Assembly (NCBI RefSeq): GCF_003054325.1
Contig: NZ_QBKU01000008.1
Span: 143,407 to 207,406, forward strand
Direction of reading: 5' to 3'
Length of the DNA stretch: 64,000 nucleotides
Source of the DNA: Sulfitobacter mediterraneus
Lineage (GTDB): Bacteria > Pseudomonadota > Alphaproteobacteria > Rhodobacterales > Rhodobacteraceae
This document shows, piece after piece, positions 36,397 through 45,291 of the stretch. Both the position numbers and the translations under genes were made by a program. The notes beneath the pieces are model-generated. The model was not told the DNA's origin and did not search any database. It saw nothing but the letters and a program-made list of their open reading frames with translations. Each line of letters begins with the position of its first letter. Positions within the stretch are counted from its first letter, which is position 1.

Positions 36397-37353
36397 ATGC
36401 ACCCGATTTTAAAACTCATTGTCCAGCGCGTTGCGCTGGGCATTATGCTGCTGTTTGCAGCGTCCATTCTCATATTTGGCGGCACGATGATGCTGCCCGG
36501 CGACGTGGCCCAGCAAATCCTTGGCCAGTCTGCGACCCCTGAAAACCTTGCCAATCTGCGTGAAAGCCTTGGCTTGGACGAACCCCCAGTATCCCGCTAC
36601 TTTCAATGGCTTGGCGGTATCCTGCAAGGCGATCTGGGCACCGCGCTGACCAATGGCCGCGATATTGCCGAAAGCCTTGGCGGACGTCTCAAAAACACGT
36701 TGTTCCTTGCCTTCTGGGCCGCTGCGATCTCGGTTCCGCTGGCAATTTTTCTTGGCCTGCTGGCCGTGCGTTACAAGGACCGCATCCCTGACAAGGTGAT
36801 CTCGGCCGTGACACTGACCACCATTTCGATCCCTGAATTCATGATCGGCTATGTTCTGATCTACTGGATTTCTATCCGCCTTGGCTGGTTCTCCTCCGTT
36901 GCGATTATCAATGACAGCATGTCGCTTGGCGCGAAACTCAACGCCATTGCGATCCCGGTTATGGTGCTGACCCTTGTGGTACTGGCCCATATGATGCGCA
37001 TGACCCGCGCGGCGATCCTGAACGTTATGCAATCGGCCTATATCGAAACGGCTGAGCTTAAGGGTATGGGCATGCTGCGCATCATCGCAAAACACGCCTT
37101 TCCCAATGCCATTGCGCCCATCGTCAACGTTGTGATGATCAACCTTGCCTATCTGGTTGTGGGTGTGGTCGTGGTCGAAGTGGTCTTTGCCTATCCCGGC
37201 ATGGGGCAATATCTGGTGGATCACGTTGCCAAACGCGATGTGCCTGTGGTGCAGGCCTGCGGTCTGATTTTTGCCGCCGTGTACATCGGGTTGAACCTGA
37301 TTGCTGACATCGTCTCAATCCTCGCGAACCCACGGTTGAGGCATCCAAAATGA
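36397..37353 (+). CDS. ABC transporter permease, DppB type
   Basis: The 318-residue inner-membrane subunit has six helices. A conserved N-terminal block contains GDVAQQILGQSATPENLANL. The ATPase-contacting loop is YIETAELKGMGMLRIIAKHAFPNA at about residues 212-235. It forms the channel with the DppC-type protein. The stop overlaps the next start by ATGA. Confidence 0.93.
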   Translation: MHPILKLIVQRVALGIMLLFAASILIFGGTMMLPGDVAQQILGQSATPENLANLRESLGLDEPPVSRYFQWLGGILQGDLGTALTNGRDIAESLGGRLKNTLFLAFWAAAISVPLAIFLGLLAVRYKDRIPDKVISAVTLTTISIPEFMIGYVLIYWISIRLGWFSSVAIINDSMSLGAKLNAIAIPVMVLTLVVLAHMMRMTRAAILNVMQSAYIETAELKGMGMLRIIAKHAFPNAIAPIVNVVMINLAYLVVGVVVVEVVFAYPGMGQYLVDHVAKRDVPVVQACGLIFAAVYIGLNLIADIVSILANPRLRHPK

Positions 37354-38165
37354 AGAACATACCTCTTTCCGCCCTCATCGGCCTGTTCTTCACCGGCCTG
37401 TTTTTCCTCATGGCACTTTTTGCGCCGCTCATCGCGCCTTATGGCATGGCCGAAGTTGTCGGCGATGTCTGGGAGCCGTCCTCATCCGAGTTCTTGCTGG
37501 GCACGGACAGCATCGGCCGCGATCTGCTGACGCGTTTGATCTATGGCGGGCGCACAACGATCTTTATCGCGACCATGGCCACGATCCTGAGCTTCACACT
37601 TGGCTCCGTCCTTGGCTTTTTTGCTGCGGTGTCGGGCGGTTGGGTTGACCAAGCCATCAGCCGCTTTGTTGATTTGATCATGTCGATCCCATCGCTGATC
37701 TTTGCGCTTGTAGTTCTGTCGGTCATGCCGACAACCACATTCATCCTGATCCTTCTGATGGGCCTTTTGGACAGCACACGCGTCTTCCGGTTGGCCCGTG
37801 CTGTCGCTGTAGACATCACGGTCATGGACTACGTCGAAGCGGCCCGTCTGCGGGGCGAAAAAATCGGCTGGATTATCTTCCGTGAGACCCTGCCGAATGC
37901 GCTCTCCCCCCTCGTGGCCGAGATGGGTCTGCGCTTTATCTTCGCGGTACTTTTCATCTCCACACTGTCTTTCCTTGGCCTTGGCGTACAGCCACCGCTG
38001 GCGGATTGGGGCGGGATCGTGAAAGAGAACAAGGAAGGCATCAACTACGGCATTCAGGCGGCGCTTTATCCAGCTTATGCCATCGCCATTCTATGTATCT
38101 CGATCAACCTTGTTGCGGACTGGATCCTGAACCGCACCACATCGCTGAAAGGGGGCCGGGGATGA
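37350..38165 (+). CDS. ABC transporter permease, DppC type
   Basis: The 271-residue subunit begins with one helix and the DppC signature FLLGTDSIGRDLLTRLIYGGR (about residues 48-68). The EAA loop YVEAARLRGEKIGWII lies at about residues 160-175, followed by SFLGLGVQPPLADWG. It pairs with the DppB-type permease and overlaps the ATPase gene by ATGA. Confidence 0.93.
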   Translation: MKNIPLSALIGLFFTGLFFLMALFAPLIAPYGMAEVVGDVWEPSSSEFLLGTDSIGRDLLTRLIYGGRTTIFIATMATILSFTLGSVLGFFAAVSGGWVDQAISRFVDLIMSIPSLIFALVVLSVMPTTTFILILLMGLLDSTRVFRLARAVAVDITVMDYVEAARLRGEKIGWIIFRETLPNALSPLVAEMGLRFIFAVLFISTLSFLGLGVQPPLADWGGIVKENKEGINYGIQAALYPAYAIAILCISINLVADWILNRTTSLKGGRG

Positions 38166-39799
38166 CCGAACCACTGCTTAAGGTACGCGGCCTCAAAATT
38201 GGCGCGACGATCTATCCACCCGGCGAACGTCCGCGGGATATCGAAATTGTCCATGGCGTCGATTTCGATCTTGAGGCGGGCAAGGTGCTGGGCCTGATCG
38301 GCGAATCCGGCGCGGGTAAATCCACCATCGGCCTGGCCTCCATGGCCTATGGCCGTGGCGGTGTGGAATTGACCGGCGGCGAGGTTTGGGTCAATGGCCG
38401 CGACATCCTGCAATCAGGCCTGCGCGATGTGCGCCGCTTGCGGGGCGCCGAGGTTACTTATGTGTCCCAATCTGCGGCGGCATCGTTCAATCCCGCCAAA
38501 AAGATCATGGAACAAGTGACCGAAGCCGCGATCTTTCAAGGTAAGTTCTCTCGCAAGGAGGCCGAGGAACGGGCGATCAACCTGTTCACCAAACTTGGCC
38601 TGCCGGATCCCGAAAACATCGGCAACCGGTATCCGCATCAGGTTTCCGGCGGCCAGTTGCAGCGCTGCATGACGGCGCTCGCGCTGTGTCCCGAGCCGGA
38701 CATGGTGGTTTTTGACGAACCCACCACCGCGTTGGACGTGACCACCCAGATTGACGTGTTGGCCGCGATCAAAGAGGCGATCCGCGACACCGGTGTGGCC
38801 GCGCTTTATATCACCCACGATTTGGCCGTGGTGGCGCAGGTCAGCGATCACATCATGGTTCTGCAACAAGGCGAGATGGTCGAATACGGCACTACCGACC
38901 AGATTATCAACGCCCCGCGCGAAGACTACACCAAGGCACTGGTTTCTGTCCGGTCGATCAACCACGAAGAAAAAGTGCCCACCGACACGCCGCTGTTGCG
39001 AGTTGAGAATGTCACGGCCCGCTATAAAGGCACCAACTTTGACGTGCTCAAGGGCATAAATGTGGAACTGCATCCGGGCCAAACGCTGGCCGTTGTCGGG
39101 GAAAGCGGATCTGGCAAATCCACCCTTGCGCGGGTCATCACCGGGCTTTTGCCAGCCTCGGACGGGCAGATCGTCTTTGACGATCACACGCTCACCCCCG
39201 ATCTGGCCACACGCCCGCTGGAGGATCTGCGCGAATTGCAGATGATTTACCAGATGGCGGACACCGCGATGAACCCGCGCCAGACCGTAGGCACGATCAT
39301 CGGCCGCCCGCTTGAGTTCTACTTTGGCCTCAAGGGCAAGGAAAAGCAGACCCGCATTCAGGAACTTCTGGATGAGATCGAATTGGGCGAAGGGTTTCAG
39401 GACCGTTATCCGGCGGAACTGTCCGGCGGCCAGAAACAACGTGTCTGCATCGCACGGGCGCTGGCGGCGAAACCCAAGCTGATCATCTGCGACGAGGTCA
39501 CATCGGCCTTGGACCCGTTGGTGGCGGACGGCATCCTCAAGCTGCTGCTCAAGTTGCAAAAGATCGAGGATGTTTCCTACCTGTTCATCACCCACGATCT
39601 GGCCACGGTTAAGGCGATTGCCGATAGCATTGCGGTGATGTTCCAAGGCGAGGTTGTGCGCTATGGCCCCAAGTCGCAGGTGCTGGCACCGCCCTTTGAT
39701 GACTACACCGATCTGCTGCTCAGTTCCGTTCCGGAGATGAAGCTTGGCTGGCTCGAAGACGTTCTGGCCCATCGCAAGATGGAAAGCGCCGGGAACTGA
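38162..39799 (+). CDS. ABC transporter ATPase with two nucleotide-binding domains (DppD-DppF fusion)
   Basis: The 545-residue protein starts MTEPLLKVRGLKIG. Each half is complete: Walker A GESGAGKSTIG (about 48) and GESGSGKSTLA (about 315), signatures VSGGQLQR and LSGGQKQR, and Walker B regions MVVFDEPTTALD and LIICDEVTSALD. The fused form replaces two separate ATPases of the oligopeptide importer. An upstream in-frame extension is antisense-like and ignored. Confidence 0.93.
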   Translation: MTEPLLKVRGLKIGATIYPPGERPRDIEIVHGVDFDLEAGKVLGLIGESGAGKSTIGLASMAYGRGGVELTGGEVWVNGRDILQSGLRDVRRLRGAEVTYVSQSAAASFNPAKKIMEQVTEAAIFQGKFSRKEAEERAINLFTKLGLPDPENIGNRYPHQVSGGQLQRCMTALALCPEPDMVVFDEPTTALDVTTQIDVLAAIKEAIRDTGVAALYITHDLAVVAQVSDHIMVLQQGEMVEYGTTDQIINAPREDYTKALVSVRSINHEEKVPTDTPLLRVENVTARYKGTNFDVLKGINVELHPGQTLAVVGESGSGKSTLARVITGLLPASDGQIVFDDHTLTPDLATRPLEDLRELQMIYQMADTAMNPRQTVGTIIGRPLEFYFGLKGKEKQTRIQELLDEIELGEGFQDRYPAELSGGQKQRVCIARALAAKPKLIICDEVTSALDPLVADGILKLLLKLQKIEDVSYLFITHDLATVKAIADSIAVMFQGEVVRYGPKSQVLAPPFDDYTDLLLSSVPEMKLGWLEDVLAHRKMESAGN

Positions 39800-39820
39800 T
39801 ATGGATTGAGAAAAGGAAAG

Positions 39821-39847
39821 GCCGGGCGGACTTGCCCGGCGTTTTTT
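39821..39847 (+). terminator. Intrinsic terminator of the peptide ABC operon
   Basis: GCCGGGC and GCCCGGC pair around a six-base loop, followed by GTTTTTT. It lies 21 bp after the ATPase stop codon and closes the four-gene operon. Confidence 0.9.
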
Positions 39848-39980
39848 GCTATGAGGCTGCTTTGGTGGTACCCGCAATAGGCACACTCCCAACCAACTCA
39901 CAATCAAAGATTGAACTTGCGACCAACGCATTGGGGGGGGTTAACAGGTTACTGTACACCCATCAACGACGGGCAATTTT

Positions 39981-41732
39981 ATGTCACAATTCTTTATTTG
40001 TTCGGAGCCAGCTTTTGTGAGGCCGGTCTCCGAGGATTATGTCGATCCAACAGGAGCCTACACCACATTCAACAACCATTTTTCCACAACCTCAGTCACA
40101 TTTGAAGCTTTGGGCGAAGCGGAGTTGAGGACCACCTTAACGGGTACTTTTCAGCAGGACGGCGACGGCAGGATCACAGGCACCATCATCGGCATCAGAA
40201 CGACGCGTGAGGAACCGTCCTATGTTTACGATGGTGTCCCAATCGAGCAAACGGTTGTTCAGCTTGACCTCAATGGCGTTGATTTCAGTCACTACCCCAA
40301 TGCCGTAAACGGCAATGGCCAATCCAATGATCTGCCTTGGACCAACGAATTGGATGCGGCCTTTTTTGCCGGAGATGACGAAATCACCGTTGAGGCATTG
40401 TCAGATGGAACAACCCCGCTTGTCGTAAACGGGCATGATGGCGATGACCGTATTCAGATAGAGCCTGAGTTTTACGATTTTTTCGGCAATGTGTTGGTCA
40501 GCGATCAGATATTACCAGATCCTGACATCGATCTCACCTATGATGAACGCTGGAAGACATTTGCCCCCTCAGCGAACGCCGTAATCGAAGGCGGCGCCGG
40601 TGACGATTATATCCAGTCCTCCATCGGTGATGATACAGTGTTTGGCGGAAGCGGCGACGATTTCATATTCTCGTATATCGGGCAGGATCGTCTTTACGGC
40701 GGGCCGGGAAATGATGAACTGAGATCGACCGAAAAAGGGATGTTTGGCGGCGATGTGTCTTCGGGTGCAACAGCTGTTTATGACTATCCAAGCTCTAATT
40801 TTGTCATAAATGTCGAACAGAACGTCGCAAGGTTTCATGTTGGCCAGCAGCCCCTCGTACCGATAGACCTTTACGAGGGCATTGGCCCTTCTGTGCCGCT
40901 GGACACAGTTTTGCTGATGCGAACGATCACCGTCGAAGACAAAGTGGCTGACAGAGAAGGCACAGACACCCTGTTCAACATTGATTTCCTGGAATTTCAG
41001 GACCGCACCATTGATCTAAATGAGCTGAGCACCTTTCATTTCCATACCAACGATGAGGTGCATCACATGACAGGAGACGCCGCAGCCCTCAACATTGGCG
41101 CGCTTCGGGATGCGGTTGAATTGAGTGACGCACAGGCCCGCGAATTGGTTGAGATCTACACCGCGTTTTTCGACCGTGCGCCGGATGCTCTGGGCCTGTA
41201 TTTCTGGGCGCAGCATGTGGTGAAGGGGATGTCCCTCGAAGAAGTCACGGGCCATCTCGCCAGTTCTGTCGAGGCGCAGGCGTTGTTTTCCTTCGACGAT
41301 GACCCTTCTGCATTCATTTCCTCCGTTTATCAAAACGTCCTGAACCGTGCGCCGGATGCCAATGGCTTGGCGTTTTGGTCCGGCGTTTTGGAGGGCGGCC
41401 AGATTAGTCGCGGCGAATTGGTGCTTGAGATCATCCGCGGCACCCGGGCCGAAGCTTCCGCAGATGACAGTGCGGAAACTTTGTCTCAACGGACCGCCGA
41501 TGCCCTGTTTCTGGAGGCGAAAACCTATCTGGGCCTCTATTTCTCGTCCTACATGGGGATGAGCAATGTCGAACATGCAGATGCGGTGTTTGAAACCTTT
41601 GACGGCGGTGCCTCCAGCTTTGCCGAGGCCAAAACAATGATTGAGGACTGCCATAATGCAGCAATGGATCCGAATACGGGTGAATTGCTGATCACTATGG
41701 TTGGCATCACCGGCGGGATGTTTGACGCGTAA
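39981..41732 (+). CDS. RTX-repeat and DUF4214 protein, probably secreted
   Basis: The 583-residue acidic protein lacks a Sec signal. Calcium-binding RTX nonapeptides occur at about residues 200-245 (GGAGDDYIQ, GDDTVFGGSGDDF, YGGPGND). The C-terminal part has two DUF4214-type units, each with FDRAPDALGLYFW- or LNRAPDANGLAFW-type sequence (about 395-500). Proteins of this type leave by type I secretion; no exporter is beside it except the distant MsbA-like gene. The N-terminal 200 residues match nothing recognised. Confidence 0.82.
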   Translation: MSQFFICSEPAFVRPVSEDYVDPTGAYTTFNNHFSTTSVTFEALGEAELRTTLTGTFQQDGDGRITGTIIGIRTTREEPSYVYDGVPIEQTVVQLDLNGVDFSHYPNAVNGNGQSNDLPWTNELDAAFFAGDDEITVEALSDGTTPLVVNGHDGDDRIQIEPEFYDFFGNVLVSDQILPDPDIDLTYDERWKTFAPSANAVIEGGAGDDYIQSSIGDDTVFGGSGDDFIFSYIGQDRLYGGPGNDELRSTEKGMFGGDVSSGATAVYDYPSSNFVINVEQNVARFHVGQQPLVPIDLYEGIGPSVPLDTVLLMRTITVEDKVADREGTDTLFNIDFLEFQDRTIDLNELSTFHFHTNDEVHHMTGDAAALNIGALRDAVELSDAQARELVEIYTAFFDRAPDALGLYFWAQHVVKGMSLEEVTGHLASSVEAQALFSFDDDPSAFISSVYQNVLNRAPDANGLAFWSGVLEGGQISRGELVLEIIRGTRAEASADDSAETLSQRTADALFLEAKTYLGLYFSSYMGMSNVEHADAVFETFDGGASSFAEAKTMIEDCHNAAMDPNTGELLITMVGITGGMFDA

Positions 41733-41776
41733 ATGCGAGCGCATGGCAGGTTTCTTCGCCGAGCGTTAGGCAACTC

Positions 41777-41825
41777 TTAGAACGTCAACTTCGCCCCGAA
41801 AGTCAGCGTGTGGCTTTACACAATC
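41777..41825 (-). pseudogene. 3' remnant of a second porin-like gene
   Basis: Minus-strand codons read SHTLTFGAKLTF then stop. The intact porin at 42995 ends SHTLIIGAKLTF then stop. DNA identity over about 46 bp is high, but the codon before SHT is TAA here where the intact gene has CAA, and similarity ends further upstream. It is a decayed end of a duplicated porin gene. It lies on the other side of the marR-hydrolase pair from the intact copy. Confidence 0.7.
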
Positions 41826-41879
41826 ACCAGACCCGGGTCCGGTGCGATTGCCCGGTTTAACTATTTTTCCGCATCTTAT

Positions 41880-41917
41880 TGACATTACAAATGTCATAAT
41901 GACATCTATAGTGTCAT
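41880..41917. promoter_or_regulatory. Paired TGACA-type operators overlapping the marR start
   Basis: Two inverted repeats lie in tandem: TGACATT-ACA-AATGTCA (41880-41896) and ATGACA-N7-TGTCAT (41899-41917). A TTGACA box starts at 41879. The second repeat includes the first two bases of the marR start codon. Such symmetric sites are typical of MarR autoregulation, so bound protein would block both promoter and translation start. Confidence 0.65.
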
Positions 41918-42368
41918 GAATCACTTGCACCAAATATATCAAGTTATCTGGCAATCCCGCCCCCTGATGCAGGCTGCGGAAGCCGCAGTGGAACGCGGTC
42001 TTGAGGGCAGCGGGTTGACCGTGCGGATGCGCGCCGTGCTGGAAATCCTCGCAGATGGCGGCGCAGCGACGGTGCCGGACATCGCGCAGCGCCTTGAGAT
42101 CAAGCGGCAATATGTGCAGCTGATGATCAATGACACCCATGCCGCCGGGTTCACCGAGGCGGTGCCAAACCCCCGCCATCAACGCTCCAAGCTCATTGCC
42201 CTGACTGAGGTCGGGCAAAGGCTTATCACACAGGTCATGCAGCGCGAGAAGGAATTGCTGAAAAGGATCGGGGGCGATCTGCCTGATGGCGAGTTGGGGA
42301 TCACGCTCAAAACCATGCAGCAATTGATCGCACGGCTAAAGTCCGCGACCGAGGAGAAGACTCCATGA
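41916..42368 (+). CDS. MarR-family transcriptional regulator
   Basis: The 150-residue winged-HTH protein has recognition region VPDIAQRLEIKRQYVQLMINDTHAAG at about residues 53-78. A wing follows (NPRHQRSKLIALTEVGQRL), with dimer helices at both ends. It overlaps the hydrolase gene by ATGA and so probably controls that operon through the palindromes over its own start. Confidence 0.9.
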   Translation: MNHLHQIYQVIWQSRPLMQAAEAAVERGLEGSGLTVRMRAVLEILADGGAATVPDIAQRLEIKRQYVQLMINDTHAAGFTEAVPNPRHQRSKLIALTEVGQRLITQVMQREKELLKRIGGDLPDGELGITLKTMQQLIARLKSATEEKTP

Positions 42369-42988
42369 CGTTCCTTCTTTCTGCTCTTGTCATTGGCGGT
42401 ATCGCCCTCTGGCTCATTCGCGGCATCTGGCGCATCGGCCGAGTCAGTAGCGGCCCGCGCATAGAGAGCCGGCCGGCCACGGCGCTTGTGATGATCGATT
42501 TACAAACCGTTTTTTGGAGGGATGGCCCCTATAGCCCTGATCAGAAAGCCGGTGCAGAAACCGCCATCTTGCAAGCGGTGGAACGGGCCAAGGCTGATGA
42601 CATCCCCGTCATTGCCCTGCGGCAGGAATGGTCGATCCCTGCAACCAAGGTGATTGCCCGTCTGGCCATGGAGGGGGCTGCCGTGGCCGGCACCGAAGGC
42701 ACTGAAATCGCCCCACCCTTTGCGGACAAGGCGGATCACACCTTGGTCAAACGGGTGCAGGACGGTTTTGAGACAGGTGCCCTCGATCCCCTGCTGAAAA
42801 AACTTGGCGTTGGTCATCTCCATCTGATGGGGCTGGATACCGCCTATTGCGTGGCCAAAACGGCGCTTGCTGCCCGCGCACGGGGTTATCAGGTGACAAT
42901 TGACAGGCGGACGATCCTGGCCGCAGATCAAAAGACCGCTGACAAAGCCTTGAAACAGCTCGAAGAAACAGGCGTTACGTTGATCTAG
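42365..42988 (+). CDS. Isochorismatase-family cysteine hydrolase
   Basis: The 207-residue protein has one N-terminal membrane helix (about 2-20), unusual for the family, then the hydrolase fold. Catalytic Asp lies in LVMIDLQTVFW, Lys in HTLVKRVQDGF and Cys in MGLDTAYCVAKTAL. The family hydrolyses amides such as nicotinamide, N-carbamoylsarcosine or isochorismate ether; the substrate is unknown. It is co-transcribed with marR. Confidence 0.88.
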   Translation: MTFLLSALVIGGIALWLIRGIWRIGRVSSGPRIESRPATALVMIDLQTVFWRDGPYSPDQKAGAETAILQAVERAKADDIPVIALRQEWSIPATKVIARLAMEGAAVAGTEGTEIAPPFADKADHTLVKRVQDGFETGALDPLLKKLGVGHLHLMGLDTAYCVAKTALAARARGYQVTIDRRTILAADQKTADKALKQLEETGVTLI

Positions 42989-42994
42989 CCCGGA

Positions 42995-44221
42995 TCAAAA
43001 CGTCAGTTTCGCCCCGATGATCAGCGTATGAGATTGCACACCCGCATCGCCAACCGCCTTGGGCATGATCAGCGGGACAAACCCGTCGTTGAACATGTAT
43101 TCCACGCCCAATTTCAAATGCTTGTTCATGTCCACTTCAAGGCCCAGCACCGCCTGATCCATCTTTTCCCACTCCGTGCCCTTGGCCCCCTGCACACCGC
43201 GGCTCAGCGATAGGGAATAGGTGGCGGGTTTGCCAAACAGCTTTGACCGGTAGCGGCCCTGAAGGGTTAGTGCGCTGACCTTATGCCCCGTGGCAGGCCA
43301 GATGCCGGTGGTTTTGGTGAATTCTGCCATCAGGTCATAGCGATCCCCGCTCAGCGTTGCGTTCAGGTTATAAGCGCCGTTCCACACGCGGGCGGTTCCG
43401 GCAGAGGGCGGATGATGGGCAATCGCGCTGTCATAGATCGTACCGCGCAGATAACCGCCCCCGAGTTGCAGTTGCATCCCGCCCTTCAGGTCCAGACGGT
43501 GCGCAAGGTTGAGCGCGTAATTCTCATAATCACCATCGTTGTCCGGGCTGTCCACAACCCGCAGGCCGCGATGGCCGGGGATCAAGGTGAACGCCAGTTC
43601 GGTATCCTTGCCCAGATACCCCACTTCGATCACCGGATCTTTCGATTGCGCCCAAAAGTAGTGATTGCTGTGGGAATGGGTGAAGGGGGCATAGGTGGCA
43701 AAATTGCCAAAATTCACCGTTTTGCGCCCCACGGCGAGATAGAACGGAGACCGATCCAGATCGCCAAGCGCCACCCAATATTTGCGCAGCTGCAGCGCAT
43801 CCTGACCGGGGTATTCGACTTCGGTGTATTCGGCTTGGGCAAATGCGGTGACCAATGGCAGGGCCAATGTGGCATGCACGGTGGCCTCATTGACCACGCT
43901 GTAGACGTCAGAGGTGCCGCTGGTGTGGGTCGGCGGCAGCCGCGACAGGATGGGGAATTTGCCAGCAGTGTTAGTACGCTCGGCAATGATGGTAGCAAAA
44001 AGCCGCCCGCCAAAGGTCAGCATACCAATCTCGCCCGATTGCTGCGCCCGCAGGGCAATGCCCACTTTGCCCGTTACATCCTCCTGCCGGTCCAGCATCC
44101 GTTCCGAATACCGCAGAGAGGTACCCACCGGCGGCTTGGCCTCATCCGCCCATCCCCCACCTGCCCCGGTCAACAGGCAGAGCCCTGCCAAAGCACCAGT
44201 AAACTTTTGAAAGTACGACAT
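42995..44221 (-). CDS. Outer-membrane porin-like beta-barrel protein
   Basis: The 408-residue protein has a signal peptide (cleavage near GGWADEA). Alternating-polarity strands run throughout, and it ends in Phe (AKLTF), the usual outer-membrane insertion signal. The central segment around FYLAVGRKTVNFGNFATYAPFTHS resembles LbtU-type siderophore porins, but that assignment is tentative. A decayed end of a second copy lies at 41777. Confidence 0.75.
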   Translation of the reverse strand: MSYFQKFTGALAGLCLLTGAGGGWADEAKPPVGTSLRYSERMLDRQEDVTGKVGIALRAQQSGEIGMLTFGGRLFATIIAERTNTAGKFPILSRLPPTHTSGTSDVYSVVNEATVHATLALPLVTAFAQAEYTEVEYPGQDALQLRKYWVALGDLDRSPFYLAVGRKTVNFGNFATYAPFTHSHSNHYFWAQSKDPVIEVGYLGKDTELAFTLIPGHRGLRVVDSPDNDGDYENYALNLAHRLDLKGGMQLQLGGGYLRGTIYDSAIAHHPPSAGTARVWNGAYNLNATLSGDRYDLMAEFTKTTGIWPATGHKVSALTLQGRYRSKLFGKPATYSLSLSRGVQGAKGTEWEKMDQAVLGLEVDMNKHLKLGVEYMFNDGFVPLIMPKAVGDAGVQSHTLIIGAKLTF

Positions 44222-44435
44222 GAAATACGCCCGCCTGATTTGCTGCCCACCCAGAATACGGTGTGTCCAGTCAAATTATCACGGTTTCGTGATCGACTGA
44301 ATGGCCTTTATTGCCACATGGGCCAGTGGCCTTGGGTGACGTGGGGCAAAGGCATAAATTTTGCCCGCACTGCCCCCTTTCTATTCAGAAAAACATCTGT
44401 GATGGTTCTTCAAACCACAAGCAATGAGGTGCCAC

Positions 44436-45272
44436 ATGGACAACAAACTTCTGCTGATCATTCTGGACGGCGTACCCTACCGCAACTGGCGCAGGCTGTT
44501 TGGCAATCTCGAAGGCTGGGTGGACAGCGGCGATGCACGGGTCTGGAAAATCCGGTCGGTCCTGCCCTCGATCTCTGCCTCTTGCTATGCTTCGATCCAC
44601 ACTGGCGTCGCGCCTGCGGTGCATGGCTGCACCGGCAACGGCAATGTATTCCGCCTGAAGGAAAAGGACGTGTTCAGCCAGGTCCGCGAGGCGGGCGGGG
44701 TTACGGGCGCGGTTGCGCACAGCTTCTGGTCAGAGTTCTTCAACCGCCATCCCTTCGATTATGTCCGCGATGTGGAATATGACGAACCGGACAGCGCCAC
44801 GATCAACCATGGCCGGTTTCACACGATGACAGGCTATGGTCAGGCCAATCAGATGACGCCCTCTGATGTGGATCTGTTTGGATCGTTGACCAACCTGTGC
44901 CTGCGCTTTGGTCTCAACTACGGCATGCTGCACACCTGCACGCTTGACAGTATGGGCCACCGGTTCTTTCACGAAAGCCAAGAGATGGACCACGCCTGTT
45001 TCGTGATGGACGAAATGCTGGCGCCGTTCATCCCCAAATGGCGGGCGGCAGGGTATGAGGTGATTGTGACCGCCGATCATGGCCAAGATGCACGCGGCCA
45101 CCACGGCGGGCGCGACCCGCTGCAACAAGAGGCGGCGCTGTACTACTTTGGCCCCGCCGAAGGGCCGGCGGAGGATACCGTGATTGACCAATTGCAATTG
45201 GCACCAACGATCCTGCACCGGCTTGGCGCCCCCATTGCAGACACTATGAAAGCCAAAAGCTTTCTAACTTAA
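44436..45272 (+). CDS. Alkaline-phosphatase-superfamily phosphodiesterase
   Basis: The 278-residue protein starts MDNKLLLIILDGVPYRNW after GAGG. Metal and nucleophile motifs of the nucleotide pyrophosphatase/phosphodiesterase group are visible: LDGV near residue 11, SCYASIHTGVAPAVHG (candidate Ser/Thr nucleophile), LDSMGHRFFHE, and VTADHGQDARGHHGG near the end. No signal peptide is present, so it is cytosolic. The substrate is unknown. Confidence 0.83.
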   Translation: MDNKLLLIILDGVPYRNWRRLFGNLEGWVDSGDARVWKIRSVLPSISASCYASIHTGVAPAVHGCTGNGNVFRLKEKDVFSQVREAGGVTGAVAHSFWSEFFNRHPFDYVRDVEYDEPDSATINHGRFHTMTGYGQANQMTPSDVDLFGSLTNLCLRFGLNYGMLHTCTLDSMGHRFFHESQEMDHACFVMDEMLAPFIPKWRAAGYEVIVTADHGQDARGHHGGRDPLQQEAALYYFGPAEGPAEDTVIDQLQLAPTILHRLGAPIADTMKAKSFLT

Positions 45273-45291
45273 TGGATTAGGACGGGCGGGG

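Noticed and set aside
38414..39931. 505-residue minus-strand ORF opposite the ABC ATPase
   Set aside because: It is antisense to two complete ATPase domains and crosses the operon terminator. No family support.
41766..42323. 185-residue minus-strand ORF opposite marR
   Set aside because: It is antisense to a MarR protein with clear HTH motifs. Only its extreme 3' end overlaps the porin remnant, and in another frame.
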